DNA from: Hyphodiscus hymeniophilus
Taxonomy: Eukaryota; Ascomycota; Leotiomycetes; Helotiales; Hyphodiscaceae
Assembly (NCBI GenBank): GCA_016508695.1
Contig: VNKQ01000011.1
Location: 1,612,001-1,676,000 of the forward strand
Reading direction: 5' to 3'
DNA length: 64,000 nucleotides
Both the position numbers and the translations under genes were made by a program. Shown here in pieces: positions 23,541 to 34,718 of this stretch (positions are counted from its first letter, which is position 1; the number at the start of each line of letters is the position of its first letter). The notes below the pieces were generated by a model. The model saw only the letters and a list, made by a program, of their open reading frames with translations, was not told where the DNA came from and ran no database searches.

Positions 23541-24727
23541 TGTAGCTTATGGGTGGTAAATGCTTGCTTGGCGATGAATTGCTTTTAGCGACAGAGCATT
23601 GCGCTTAGAGCCATTGGAACAAGCTTTGTGAAGATTAGATAGTAATAGATATTGTACCCTTATCTGCGTATTGATAAGCCTGATTCGTATCTTTCTGAGG
23701 TGTAGATCTCGCCGTGCATTGCAGTGCTTGTCAGGAGGGACGCTGTGCGGAATGTCTTGGGCGCGTGTTTGTTGGGGTGAGGGAGATGGGGAGAGATTGA
23801 CGGGAGAGAATAGGGGAGGTGGGCTTATGTACGCCGTGTGAACATGGGCTTTGCTCGGGTGGGATTCTGAGGCTGGGAACGAGAGGAGAGGTGGGGAGGG
23901 TGCGGTTGTGAATGAAGGCGTGCGGGATAGGGCTGGGGAGGGGCGGGAACGTGGGGATCGATATTGAGCTTGTCGTTTTGCTCGGGGGGTTTATATTGCA
24001 GCAGAGGTAGTGATATTTCCTACTGGTATATTCATGATACAACTGAAGTTCTGTCCGAGTTTCTTGCATTTGACAATAAGAGGATGGGCCCGTTAGCTAT
24101 GAGTTACTCTTCTCGGCGACTGACCGTATAAGAGGGTAAAACAAATACAGATATTTACCTCCCTTCCCCCAAAAACAAAAACCACAAGGGGGTTCTGGTG
24201 CTTGAGTGGCACGTTCAATCTCGTCTACAAGGACTCGATCCTAATACTCGCAGTGCCGAGTTCAAGAGGGAGCGAAGCCAGACTTTGGCTAATGTTGGCT
24301 TTCAGAACACAGAAATACTGGGTGACAATCAAGCCGAGAACGAGGTGTGCTGAAAATGATTTGTTCATTTGGTCTGATACACATGACGGGTCTGTAGCAA
24401 ATAGTGACAAGTTGCCATGCGCGTTGGGACAAGCGCTGTTGACATTCGCGTCAACAAAACAACACCTCCTCGGCTTCGTGCTAGAGTTAACATCTTGGAG
24501 AACTCAAATCGAGTCCAGGTCTCAGTCATCTTCCTACTCAGTTTTCTTTACTTCGTATTGTCTATCTGCCACGTAGCTTTCGATTGCTATTCAGTTTTCC
24601 AGCCGTGCTCAACAATCGAAGCTGGACGACTCTTCTTCGACATCGCTTTCCCTTCAACCACATGTGACAAACCAAGCCCCGATTAATTGTTGAGATAGTC
24701 GCTAACTCGGGTGGCAGATCGTTCGCC
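23541..24727. other. Intergenic, no gene seen
   Basis: A purine/G-rich segment lies at 23750-23990 and a CCCCCAAAAACAAAAACC tract near 24165. No supported coding signal. Confidence 0.5.
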
Positions 24728-25840
24728 ATGAGCGTGAATATGGGCTCCCAAAAGTTCGAGGTTGCACTCTCGATGCGACCAAAATCCATCATCCCAACCT
24801 CCGACGCCGAGGTAAGACCAAGAAGTAAGCTACCGCCGGGTAGCAGCGTTGCGTCTGATGGCCATTTGATATCAATATACGAGGAGGATGACGAAATGGG
24901 CGACGATGTGGATATGAAGGACGTTGGTTCCGAAGTTGAAGGAGTCGCTACCGAGGGGGACTGGGAAGTATCGGTCAAGGATGGGAGTAACAACGAGATC
25001 GAGAAGGAAAGTAGCGAAGCCGGCTCTGACGAAGAGAATTGCGACAGTCATGATGAGCTAGACGGAGCCTCTGATAGAGTCGACTATGAAATGAATGAAA
25101 GCAGTGTATCAGGATTGTGCGAGACGGTTTCCGAACGAGAGGACTCTGGCGAAGAAGAGCAAGACAGTCAGGGCGATCTTCTGATCACAGCGGACGGATC
25201 ACACATCTTCGACCCGGATACCATGTCATACGTCCCTATGCCCACCGACCGTGCAGAGATTAAAAAGGCGTTACTCGATCTGTTCTGGTTCTGCACGCCA
25301 TTCGACTACCTTGTTGACGGGTGCAGAATCGACATTAAATTCGTCACTAGCCGTTTCCCCAACAATATCTGGTGGTCAATGTTCACCGTAGATGAGACTT
25401 TCACGATCGTCGCAAAGCAGGAGAGGCGCTTTTTGTCCGGCATCTTAGGCCGACTTTCATCTATTATGGCCAGGTGGGAAGGAATGACTGGTTACCCTGC
25501 AATCCCCAAGTCTCGTATGGAGATCGAGCTGGCGAAGACCGAAGCGCGTAGCATCGAGCGGAAGGGTTACTTCGAATCCATTCTAAGGCATGACAATGTC
25601 CAGGCATATGAGTGGATTATGACGATCTTCGAAGTCTTTCGACCGGCAAGGGGCTTTGACGGTCTGACACTCGACGATATTGGGTTCAATAGGGATGCAT
25701 GGGTATCGTTCACAGCAACTCTCGCTGAGGCGCATTTCGTCCACAAAGATATCGCCCGAGCTGAACTTGAACTTGTCGACTGCGAATCCACCAAAAGCTT
25801 GATTAAAGATCTTCTTCGAGCCAGGGCGTTTAAAGGATAG
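24728..25840 (+). CDS. Hypothetical protein with acidic N-terminal half
   Basis: One exon of 370 aa that I do not recognise. Residues 50-150 are strongly acidic and Ser-rich (EEDDEMGDDVDMKDVGSE). The C-terminal half (160-370) is a mixed, probably helical domain with conserved-looking aromatics (LLDLFWFCTPFDYLVDG, NNIWWSMFTV, WEGMTGYPAIPKSRME). There is no signal peptide or membrane segment. Codon use looks like that of neighbouring genes, and the antisense frames are poor. It lies downstream of the chromodomain gene on the same strand, 1.2 kb away, which says nothing firm about function. An acidic domain plus a compact domain would suit a nuclear or chaperone-type interaction protein, but this is speculation. 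Confidence 0.6.
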   Translation: MSVNMGSQKFEVALSMRPKSIIPTSDAEVRPRSKLPPGSSVASDGHLISIYEEDDEMGDDVDMKDVGSEVEGVATEGDWEVSVKDGSNNEIEKESSEAGSDEENCDSHDELDGASDRVDYEMNESSVSGLCETVSEREDSGEEEQDSQGDLLITADGSHIFDPDTMSYVPMPTDRAEIKKALLDLFWFCTPFDYLVDGCRIDIKFVTSRFPNNIWWSMFTVDETFTIVAKQERRFLSGILGRLSSIMARWEGMTGYPAIPKSRMEIELAKTEARSIERKGYFESILRHDNVQAYEWIMTIFEVFRPARGFDGLTLDDIGFNRDAWVSFTATLAEAHFVHKDIARAELELVDCESTKSLIKDLLRARAFKG

Positions 25841-26244
25841 CGGTAAAGCTTCAGCCAGTTTGCAGCCAAGGCTTCAAGTTCCCTGTGTCTAAGCTTACAA
25901 GCCAGGTATTGAATTGTCTGTCTAGGAGCCTTTGGTGTTTGATGATGATGGTGGCAGGCCATTCTTTGAGTTTATGTTCTGTCTCTGGCGTCTACTGAAG
26001 AGAATGTCTGCTGCGGCTTGGCTTTCGGTGTTTCGAAGCGGCCAGCAAGAGGGCGAAATGAACGACATTGAATGCGCACGAAGAGCGGCCTATCTCGTGC
26101 AGCGGTGTCCCATTGCGTTCTCATCCCGCGATACGAGATGGTAGGCATGTTATACATGTTACTTCATAGAATTGAATCCCGATCAAGCTCTACAGAGCCA
26201 GGCGTGAAAGTTCCGTGTCGACGATAGCAGCAGGTATCATGTCT
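25841..26244. other. Intergenic between convergent genes
   Basis: About 400 bp between two stop codons, presumably both 3' UTRs. Nothing else seen. Confidence 0.5.
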
Positions 26245-27523
26245 TCATCGACTGAGCATGAGATTCGTAATTTCTTCAATATCAGTCATCTCTGCTGCTC
26301 GGACTGGAACTTCCATGTAAGGTGCATATTTCGGTCCAACGATATTGCTAATGGCCTTGATCTCACGATCAGCCACACCTTCATACCACCAGAGCCCTTT
26401 GACAAGCTTCATAAAGACCAGATAATGTGCCAGGATCACAAGCGCTCGTGGTCGGTTTTCTTTCGCACACTTCGCAAACGGGTCGGATCCATGAGAGAGC
26501 CACGACACAACCCGGACGGCAAGATTGAGACCAGGGCCGTCGTCGCGCAGACTAGCATATAGCATGCCCAAAGCATCTAGAATACTGCAATAGAAAGGCA
26601 ATTCTGCGTAGTCTGGATCCGAAACATCAACCATCGCGAGCATTTTTAGGAGGATGGTAGGAACGACCGGGTCCGTTCTCAATTCGGTCAGTTGCCGTGT
26701 GAATATGGGAAACACGCTTGTGTCGGTGATTCCCGAATAAGATCTTATCATCATGATGTGGTATAACCCTCGATACAAAACGATCCAGCGAACGATTGTC
26801 AGCTCGCCATCCTCGGGATTGTAGTCTTGAGAGCACAGTACCACTAGCAAGACAGACATCACCAATGCGGCTTCATAGTTTGGCGAGTCAGGCCTGATTG
26901 AAGGGACTGCTTTGCGAAACGAGCTGAGGGCCTTGAAACGGTAGAGATCTGTTTCCTTTTTAGACTCGCCAGGATATGGCAGGAGCTTTTGTCTGTGAAG
27001 CGATGCGATTCCAAGCATTCCATTCAGTAAGAACTCATTTTCGAAAGCAAGTTCCGGCAAAACGAAGCGAAGGACGTTATGCATATGATCTCCAACACCG
27101 ACAGCGTCGTAGGTGAACGTGGACCAGTGATACATCAGCCGCAAGTCATTTGCAGAAAGGTTCCCAGAGGACATAGTGGCTGGTGGCATGGGGTTGATGA
27201 GAGTCAATGACAAGTAATCATTTTCATCTTCGTCACTGTTGGAGGAAGAGCTGGTGGGAGAAGTTCCCGTTGGAGTGGCCAGCTGATGTGAAATCTCGAA
27301 TGAGACTTGGGCTGTTCGTATAGGCCGAGGTGGATAGATGCATTGGATCTTTCTTGTTGTACAAAACGTACAAGAGGGCTGGGCCTCGTCACACTGGCAA
27401 GGAAATCAGTTTGAATTCAAGTATATGGACAAAGAGACATGCCTTTATTTTCCTGATTTTACAAGTCTTGCACCCAGCCCTGGATTTTTTATGAGGCCTC
27501 TTGGTGATATAGTTCGTAGTCAT
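26245..27523 (-). CDS. Zn2Cys6 transcription factor, Upc2-like
   Basis: There are two exons: 27523-27443 and 27393-26245, giving 409 aa. Splicing restores a canonical cluster C-x2-C-x6-C-x6-C-x2-C-x6-C (CKTCKIRKIK / CDEAQPSCTF / CTTRKIQC). The intron (27442-27394, 49 nt) falls inside the cluster and starts with GC rather than GT. The rest (LMYHWSTFTYDAVG, LAFENEFLLNGMLGIASLHR, YRFKALSSFRKAV) is the C-terminal ligand-sensing type region of sterol-uptake-control (Upc2/DUF3468) proteins. Such factors bind DNA through the cluster. Whether this one senses sterols cannot be said. It shares a 533-bp promoter region with the divergent ORC5 gene, which is probably incidental. Confidence 0.88.
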
Positions 27524-27809
27524 GACGATAGACTTGACACTCGCTTCGGATCGAAGAGGTTTGATCGAAAGGGGCTGATTCGGTAGTAGACGTACTAGTA
27601 GACTCGCTTCAAACCATGAAGATCTTCTCTACGACGGGTACACTCTACTATGTACATGGACAATTCGAAGGGTTGCCTACTTCCACGTGATACGAGTTCC
27701 GAGATGCAAACAGCAAGGAGTGAGCTACTCGGTACTTGATTCGAATAAGAAGGAGGAAGTAGAGAGGAATCTCGGTCTTTCGTTATAGAAATGTTTAAAG
27801 ATGTTCGAT

Positions 27810-27848
27810 AGTTCTCAGTTCTCAGTTCTCAGTTCTCAGTTCTCAGTT
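27810..27848. repeat. Heptamer tandem repeat (AGTTCTC)5
   Basis: Just over five perfect copies of a 7-nt unit. The same unit length is seen in the array at 3001-3094, though the sequence differs. Confidence 0.95.
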
Positions 27849-27947
27849 GTTTGTTGTTTGTTTTCTATGCAACAGAGCCGCAATATCGACATCAAAGACT
27901 AGTGCATTATGCACCAACGCGGTGTCCCTTGTCCATTCGTCCACCAG

Positions 27948-27959
27948 GTGCACGTGCAC
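27948..27959. promoter_or_regulatory. 12-bp palindrome GTGCACGTGCAC (E-box core)
   Basis: A perfect palindrome centred on CACGTG, the class bound by bHLH factors. It is 97 bp upstream of the ORC5 ATG. Confidence 0.6.
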
Positions 27960-28056
27960 TTTAATAAGTTATTAGTAAGCTAAGGCACTTATCGAAACAA
28001 TATCACGTCTCCCAACTCTTGGTACGCGACTCGCTGTAAAAGGCAGACAAACCATA

Positions 28057-29625
28057 ATGGCAACACTTTTCGCTCTGCCGAACGAGTTGTTGATCTCCTC
28101 AATAATCTCTCAGTATCCATGTCGAAATCAACAGATTCGGTCATTGGCAACATTACTCTCTGTAAGGCATAACGGCATAAAGTTCTTTGCAGCTATGGCT
28201 GACCAGCTCTCCTACTTCAGCTTCGGGCTGCCCCGGCCAAAAACATTGTGATATACGGCCTCGAAGCTACGGGGAAGAGTGCAATCGCGAAAGCGGTTCT
28301 TGAAGGGCTGTCCTCGAACACAACATCCAACGATGAGCCCAACGGTGAATTACGATATGTGATTGTGAGAAGCGCAGAATGCATTGGAGTAAGGCATCTA
28401 CTGGAGCAAATCGTGGGAGCGGTGGCGAAAGCTTTGGACTGGAAGGGTTCCGTTGGGCGCTGTGAGAACATCTCGCAATTGGTTGTTGAGCTGGAAAGAC
28501 TCTTGGGACAGAGGACATCAGACACAGAAGGTCAAGGACGCAGATTGGTGTTGGTCTTTGACGGGATCGATCATCAGAGAGATGCCCCGCCGACGTTGCT
28601 ACCAGGACTGGCTCGATTGAGTGAGGTGGTAAGTCATTCTCTACGAGCAGCAGCTGTCAATAGTCCCACTAATAGCTTCGCAGATCCCAAACATCACCTC
28701 CCTCTTCATTGTCACAGCACCTCGACCCAACTTCCTGCACTCTCCTGGTGCTCCGCAGATTCAGTTCCAAGCTTACAATAAGGACGAACTCCTGAAAATA
28801 CTTGCCTTGCTTGAACCACAGCCACAACTGCCAGGAGGAGCGAAGGAGACAAAGGATATGTGGAATCGCTTCTGCTCCGCAGTTTGGGATTCTCTTTCGA
28901 AACATTCTGGCCGAGACTTGGTCTCATTTCGTACATTATGCCTGCGTCTCTGGCCCAAATTTGTCGCACCCATCCTCGATGGCTCGCTAGCCGCAACACC
29001 GTTTGGTCGTGTTATGAACGCCAACCGCCCATTGTTCCAAAATGACGAAACCCTTGTCCCTGGGATCTCATATGGCGCACCAAAGATAGCCGCAAGCTCT
29101 GCACAAACACAATCCACCAACAAGCATCACGGGATTGGGACTCAACTTCCTTACTATTCCCGCCTTCTACTGGTTGCAGCCTACCTTGCTTCATTCAACC
29201 CTCCGCGCACCGATCAGTTGTTCTTCATGAAAAGTGCGGCTGCCAAGCGAAGGAAGAAGGGGGGCGGAACGGCACTGACCAAAGGCAGACCTGGCGTCAC
29301 GAAGCATAGGAAGATTTCCAGGAAACTATTGGGACCTCAGGCCTTCATTCTAGAGCGAATGTTGGCGATATTTCACGCGATCAAAGAAGATGCCGATGAT
29401 AGAGGAAGGCGAGGAACTGGGCGAGAAGTTACCGCCGGCTCGGCAGATATTCAGATGGCAATTGCAACACTCGCCAGTCTACGATTATTGGTCAGGATGG
29501 GAGCAGCAAATGCAGCGGATGCGTTGGATGGTGGAAGTAAATACAGGGTCGCCGTCGGTTGGGACGTCGTCAGAGGCATCGCACGCAGTGTCGGTGTTGA
29601 GGCTGAGGACTATCTTGCAGAATAG
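28057..29625 (+). CDS. orc5: Origin recognition complex subunit 5
   Basis: There are three exons: 28057-28161, 28221-28628 and 28684-29625, giving 484 aa. The AAA+ core shows NIVIYGLEATGKS (Walker A), RRLVLVFDGIDHQRD (Walker B-like) and SLFIVTAPRP (sensor-type strand). It is followed by the ORC5 C-terminal region (LPYYSRLLLVAAYLASFNPP, then TDQLFFMKSA, a Lys/Arg-rich loop and LGPQAFILERMLAIFHAI). ORC5 is a core part of the six-subunit complex that marks replication origins. Introns are 59 and 55 nt. The N-terminus (MATLFALPNELL...YPCRNQQI) matches the family opening that contacts origin DNA or neighbouring subunits. Confidence 0.95.
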
Positions 29626-31082
29626 TGAGTGGCCTTCTCGAATAAGATATCCCAAAGTCCTCGGGGCCGGGAATGCCACTGTTGTGATGAATTCGTATGT
29701 TACCTTCCTCGTAAAGTGACCACTGCCCTCGTTTGATATCCAGGAATCCATTGCCGTTATCGCCTTTGTGCTCCCACATATTCAGGACTTATCTACTTGC
29801 TCGTCGGCTTCGACGTGCCATCTCCTAACATATTGTCTACCCGATACTCGCGTATCATCCGACCCAATCTTTTCAGAGCGTCACATACATCTGTACTGCC
29901 ATAGATTGAGCAATGAGCATTCCAAGTAGACTTTCAATTTAACCCCTAAGGTAGTTCGGGTAGCGACATCCTCTCTCAAGTTGACGAACAGTGTGTAATC
30001 TCGTCACCAAGGTGGACTGTTCTTCCCACTCACAGCATGCTGTCCGATATCAGTGTCGATAGTCCCACATCTCCCTTCCCCTTGAACCCTTCTTCCCCAT
30101 CGACTTATATACCCAAGAGCTTGCTCTCCGATCCCCTTCGATCCCCACCTAGTTGCACCCGCAGGCTGCAGGCTGCGAAACCAGACACCGAACAGTTGTG
30201 CTCCAGTCCCAGGCCCAGACAAGGCGGATTGTTAGCGATCTCGCTTTTCCTTACCTCGTTGATGTACTTATTCATCGAGGGAGAGAGATGGCGAATGAAG
30301 AGCCGGATATTTTCTTGATGACTAGCCGTGAAATTACGGGGATCAAGTGGGAAGGCCTTTGGGAGTAAACGCAGATGTTATCGCAAACTCTTATATCTTC
30401 AACCTTATCCCTGATCATTCGCTTTAACAGGTGGAAAACTACGCTGCTGAGCTTGATACGAATGAACCATATAATACCGCAGACCTTTGCGTATTTGTTT
30501 ACGATTTGATTGAGGATTAAGTCTACTACGATTGGGGCTTGGAAAGGAGAGGATATTTGAACGGGGCCGGGGAGAAGGTCTTGGTTTAGTTTTTGGGGAC
30601 GGGGCAGTGAACAGAGATCGATCGGAAATGGTGGGATTGTGTGAAATATAGACAATTGAAGGTTTTCTGGCGAGATGATCTTGTTCTCAATGTTCTTGCT
30701 TCTTGATTCTTGCTCCTATTGATGATATCCTCGTCGCTGTCGATCTATCTTTTAGGACGTTTCTACATCTTTTCCTTTCTGTAGGATTGTACGGGAGAGG
30801 AACCACATTGATTGTGCAAGGTTTGTAGCGCCTTGCTTTACTAGTAAGGCACAGCGACCCCCTCGATGACGGAGAGATCGTGGATCTATTGATAACCTCT
30901 CCTGACCTTCTTTCAAAGTCTCAGGTTCGCATTGAGGCGTCTTTAATCTGTCTTGGGAATGCATTAGCGATGTAAATGATACATGGTAGGAGTCCTCACA
31001 TGCTGTTCCCGAAGAGTGTTGAGTGATGCCGTTACAATCAGTTCTAGACCCTAGAACCTGACCTCATCCGCCGGTCTCCAAA
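29626..31082. other. Gene-free stretch between ORC5 and the oxidase
   Basis: About 1.46 kb with only short frames. One at 30037-30318 has a hydrophobic segment (LLAISLFLTSLMYLF), but it has no family match and overlaps other frames. No supported gene. Confidence 0.5.
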
Positions 31083-33473
31083 TCATCCGAAATTCCCAAA
31101 GTACACCGAGTCGTCAACACCAGCACCTCTTTCCAGTCCTTCGGCCAAACACAGATCTTTGTTCGCCTGCGGTAAGTCCCAAGTCCCTACGACTTCCGGC
31201 CGCGTGAGGAAGTGCATCTGGAGACCTGCTTCGGCATGCCATGAGACATGGCCTGTAAACTCATTAGCTGTCGTTTGAAAGCAGGAAGATTGTGGTATAT
31301 CCTTACAATGGAACGCCCACATCCCCGGGTTATCCGTCACGAAACGGATCCACATCCACCCGTACCCTTCCACCGATGCTGTGTCGCGCCGCAGCGGGTT
31401 CGCGGTGTTGATGCTGTGCTGTCTCAGGTACTTTTCCTTATTGAACCAGCCGTGACCCTGGGCCAGCACCCAGTACTTGTAGCCGTGCAGATGCATTGGA
31501 TGGTTTCTGCTTCAGTCAGCATTGGAATCCCACCGCTCAGCAGGATGAACCTACCCCTCGTTAACGTTCTGTATGACGACATCGATCGTCTTGACCCCCT
31601 CTACCTGGATCACCATCTCGGTGCCGGTGTGAAAGGCTCTGCTATTCACGGAGTTCGTGGTTGCGGTGAAGCTTTCATTGCCGGATTGGTACCCGTCGAC
31701 GAATCTGTCCAACAGCGGAGAGTGAATGTCTGGTCTCCATGAACTATCATTGAAGTAGCCTCGACTCAGTCGCCATGCTCCAATGACGAAGTTCGAGTAC
31801 ATGTAGAAGGAGTGATCAGCTTGCTCCGGAGCAGCGATCGCTGGGACCGGAACTAGCTCGGTCGTGTTCAGATCCTTGCAAATCTGCAGAATAGCATCGA
31901 CCCAGGGCTTCGTGGTGGGGGCCTCTACCGGTGACGGCTCAGACGGACTCCTCTCGTCCCTGTACCGGATGATGGCTTTCGTCTCGGCGATTAGGTCCGG
32001 GTTCGGAAACGCCTTGTCCCAACAATCCGTCGCCATTCGTGTCCGGAGCCAGAATGAATCGCTTGTGCTGATGTTTGTTGTCACGATGAGACTGTATCTC
32101 TGAGCGGGGTTTATGATGAGGCGATGGATGTAGGAAGGTAGGACATCCGTCCCGTCGACTTCGGTGACTGCAAAGGAGTGCTCGTCGAGTTCGATCTGGA
32201 ATTCAGCCAGAACGCCCGTGTTGATGATTCGCAATCGGTGATTCTGGTTAGGGGCGAGATCAATCATGGGGATGCTTGCTGTTGAGTTGTCGCATTTTCG
32301 ATGTGGAAGACTGTCACAATTTCGGCTGTAGAAGGATAAGCATTTATCTCGTCGTAAAAAAGTATTCCATGGCTCACATGTTCTGACCATTGATTAGTGA
32401 CCCTGCTGGGATAGGTTCGGCATTTTCGCGGTCATTGGCTAGGTATGCTGGCAGGAGAGAGTAGCTCGTATCATGATAGTAGTCCTGTATGAGGACCACT
32501 CGATCTGTCGCATAATCCAGCTCTTGGTATTCATTTTCTTTCGAAGAATGGATGATCAAGGGGCCGACCAATCCATCTGCAGCCTGAAGGACGTGATGAG
32601 AGTGATACCTGACAACTGTCAGTTTTGCAGCATCTATTAGTCCTGAATGTCATACCAATAAGTCCCTGACTGCCCTTGTATCGTGAACTTGTAGGTGAAA
32701 TTCCGACCCGGTGCTATCGGGCATTGGGTCACTCCTACGGTTCCGTCCATCCAATTCGTTCCATTCTGGTAAATGCCGTGCCAGTGGAAAGATGTGGCAT
32801 TTATGCTTTGATTCTCGACCTCTATCTCAAGAGTGTCGCCTTCGTTGCATTCGATCAACGGGCCTGGGAATTGACCGTTGATCAGGATCATCTGTCGGTA
32901 GACGCCATCTGGGTTGACTTCTTCGTCTGTCACAGTCCAGTGGTAACGCCTCGTCCTAGGTCTCGCTCTGAAGTCCCAATCATGCCTGAGAACATATTCT
33001 GAAGGCGACCTGCGAAAGGTGGTGTGCTGAGTTATCGTCTCATCCTCGAAAGCCGTCCCATTCAAGGTTGTCCAAGTTGTACCTGCAGCAACCAAGAATA
33101 ATATGCAGAGTAAAACGGCAATCGCAAAAGCGGTAGCAGTTCGGATTATGATTTTGATCCGGTTAACGCCGTGATGCACTTGGGGTTCATCGTATTTGCC
33201 GGGGATATAGATTTTGTCGACATGGTCATCCTGAACATCGTCGAACGGCAGCAATCGTGTAGCCTGCTCAACCTTCCATTCTGGACTGTATAGTCGGTCT
33301 ACGCTGTCCTCGCCATTGTCCTCGCCATTGTCCTCGCCCTCGACACTGCTGGAAGGCGGAGAGGGAGAAGGCGAGGTCCTCTGGCCGTTCATACTGATGA
33401 GGTACAAGGAGACGGCATTGCTGTCGCGAAGAAATCCTTGATGCTGTTGACGTCTGGAGATCATGTCATGCAT
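31083..33473 (-). CDS. Membrane-anchored laccase-type multicopper oxidase
   Basis: There are five exons: 33473-32656, 32608-32378, 32325-31555, 31506-31307 and 31252-31083, giving 729 aa. All four copper signatures are intact after splicing: SFHWHGIYQNGT, TYWYHSHH (across intron 1), NHPMHLHGYKYWVL (across intron 3) and AFHCHVSWHAEAGL (across intron 4). The residue ten past the type-1 Cys is Leu, suggesting a medium or high redox-potential site. About 107 N-terminal residues are hydrophilic and acidic (EDNGEDNGED repeat). A single membrane segment follows (about 108-131, TATAFAIAVLLCILFLVAAG) instead of a cleaved signal peptide, so a type II plasma-membrane anchor with the oxidase outside is likely. 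The substrate (phenols, pigments or metal) is unknown. Met at 33392 is an alternative start. Confidence 0.93.
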
Positions 33474-33483
33474 GTCACGTGAC
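33474..33483. promoter_or_regulatory. Palindrome GTCACGTGAC abutting the oxidase start
   Basis: A perfect 10-bp palindrome with a CACGTG core lies immediately upstream of the first ATG of the multicopper oxidase. If translation starts at the later Met (33392), it would lie in the 5' UTR or core promoter. Confidence 0.5.
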
Positions 33484-33606
33484 CCATACCAATAGAGGAA
33501 CGTGGGTGGAATCTCGGTCGAATCGGCAAACCCCTGAGTACTGCACGACTCGAGTACCCTTGATGGTGGTGTTGGTTGTTTGTTGGATCATAACAATAAT
33601 AAATAA

Positions 33607-33640
33607 GAGATTTGGAGATTTGGAGATTTGAAGATTTGGA
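33607..33640. repeat. Octamer tandem repeat (GAGATTTG)4
   Basis: Three exact copies, a fourth with one change (AAGATTTG) and a partial fifth. Confidence 0.9.
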
Positions 33641-34219
33641 ATTCACTCGGGTTCGTCAAACCATCAGCGCACATGTCTTCGGCTGTTGATGCCATTCGCT
33701 CATCCTGTACGGAGTAGAATCATCCCCCTGAGAAATCCTTTTCTCCCCACAGTCCGCGCCGTCCAACTCTCGGGCGGTGACCCAATTCGGGACTTACTGC
33801 CCGCGCATTCCCTCATGCAGGTCCCAACATCATCCATCCTGCCGCCCCTTCCTGACAACCCTGATAATCCTGTTCTTCACTCTTCACTCTTCCATCGTTC
33901 CAACTCCCAATACACTCGTCAACCCCTCGATGGTCTTCAAGATCATAGTCAACCCCTTGCAAGCTTCGAGATTCGGAATAACCTCATTTAATGATTTGAC
34001 AGTACACGTGTTTATTGTTTATTGTTTATATCCAATCCCCCAGTCCTGGATTTCTACTTCCGTGCGTTGACTGGCAGTGCCAGTAGGATGTCCCACCTTT
34101 GAGATGCGGCTATGATCTTCCGAATCCCAGGATTAGGATTAGATGTCTGGTCTGCCAGTGCCAGTATCCATGCCATGGACCCATGAACCCATGAATCCAT
34201 AAATATCTTGCGTACCCAT

Positions 34220-34229
34220 AGCACGTGCT
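34220..34229. promoter_or_regulatory. Palindrome AGCACGTGCT (E-box core)
   Basis: A perfect 10-bp palindrome about 490 bp upstream of the phosphoesterase ATG, in the divergent promoter. Confidence 0.4.
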
Positions 34230-34568
34230 GCTGCATCTTTGATTACCTTCTAGTTTGGGATTTTTCTCATGTTCAAATGTCACCAATCTGATGCCCTCGT
34301 CTAGCCACGATGTTGTGTTGTCGGGTCGATTCATGTCAATATATTGACCCGACAGCAAGAGTAGTACTCGAGTACGCAAGCGCGCAAACACAAGTTTCTG
34401 CAAGATTTATCGAGTCCCCACCTTCACCCCCCCATGTGCCCACGCAGACCAAGCTTTCTCGAAGCAAAAGATCTTGCTAGAGAAAGCTCTCCCCTGGCTC
34501 GTTGCTCGATTTAGTGATGCTATGCAGGCCGCATATCCACTTTCCAGAGATTTGGAGCAGCAAGTCAT

Positions 34569-34601
34569 CCTACAAGTAACCTACAAGTAACCTACAAGTA
34601 A
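34569..34601. repeat. Three perfect copies of CCTACAAGTAA
   Basis: An 11-bp unit repeated three times head to tail, ending two bases before an ATG in good context (ACCATGG, 34604). It lies 118 bp upstream of the phosphoesterase start. Confidence 0.9.
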
Positions 34602-34718
34602 CCATGGCCATCCCAGGTTCTCTTTCCTACTCATCTCCAACCCCAAGTCACTCGTTCTCGACAATCAGTCCCCAGAGAGTCCGCCGCCTTCACTCGTTTG
34701 CTCGGAACTCAAGGCAAG

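Larger units (their letters stand above)
27524..28056. promoter_or_regulatory. Divergent promoter of Upc2-like factor and ORC5
   Basis: This region holds a CACGTG (27684-27689), the heptamer array AGTTCTC (27810-27848) and a perfect 12-bp palindrome with a CACGTG centre (27948-27959), about 100 bp before the ORC5 start. Confidence 0.6.
33484..34718. other. Divergent intergenic region, oxidase and phosphoesterase
   Basis: It holds a GAGATTTG octamer array (33607-33640), CACGTG sites at 34005 and 34222, a triple 11-bp repeat (34569-34601) and an overlapping upstream ATG at 34604. No gene is seen. Confidence 0.5.
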
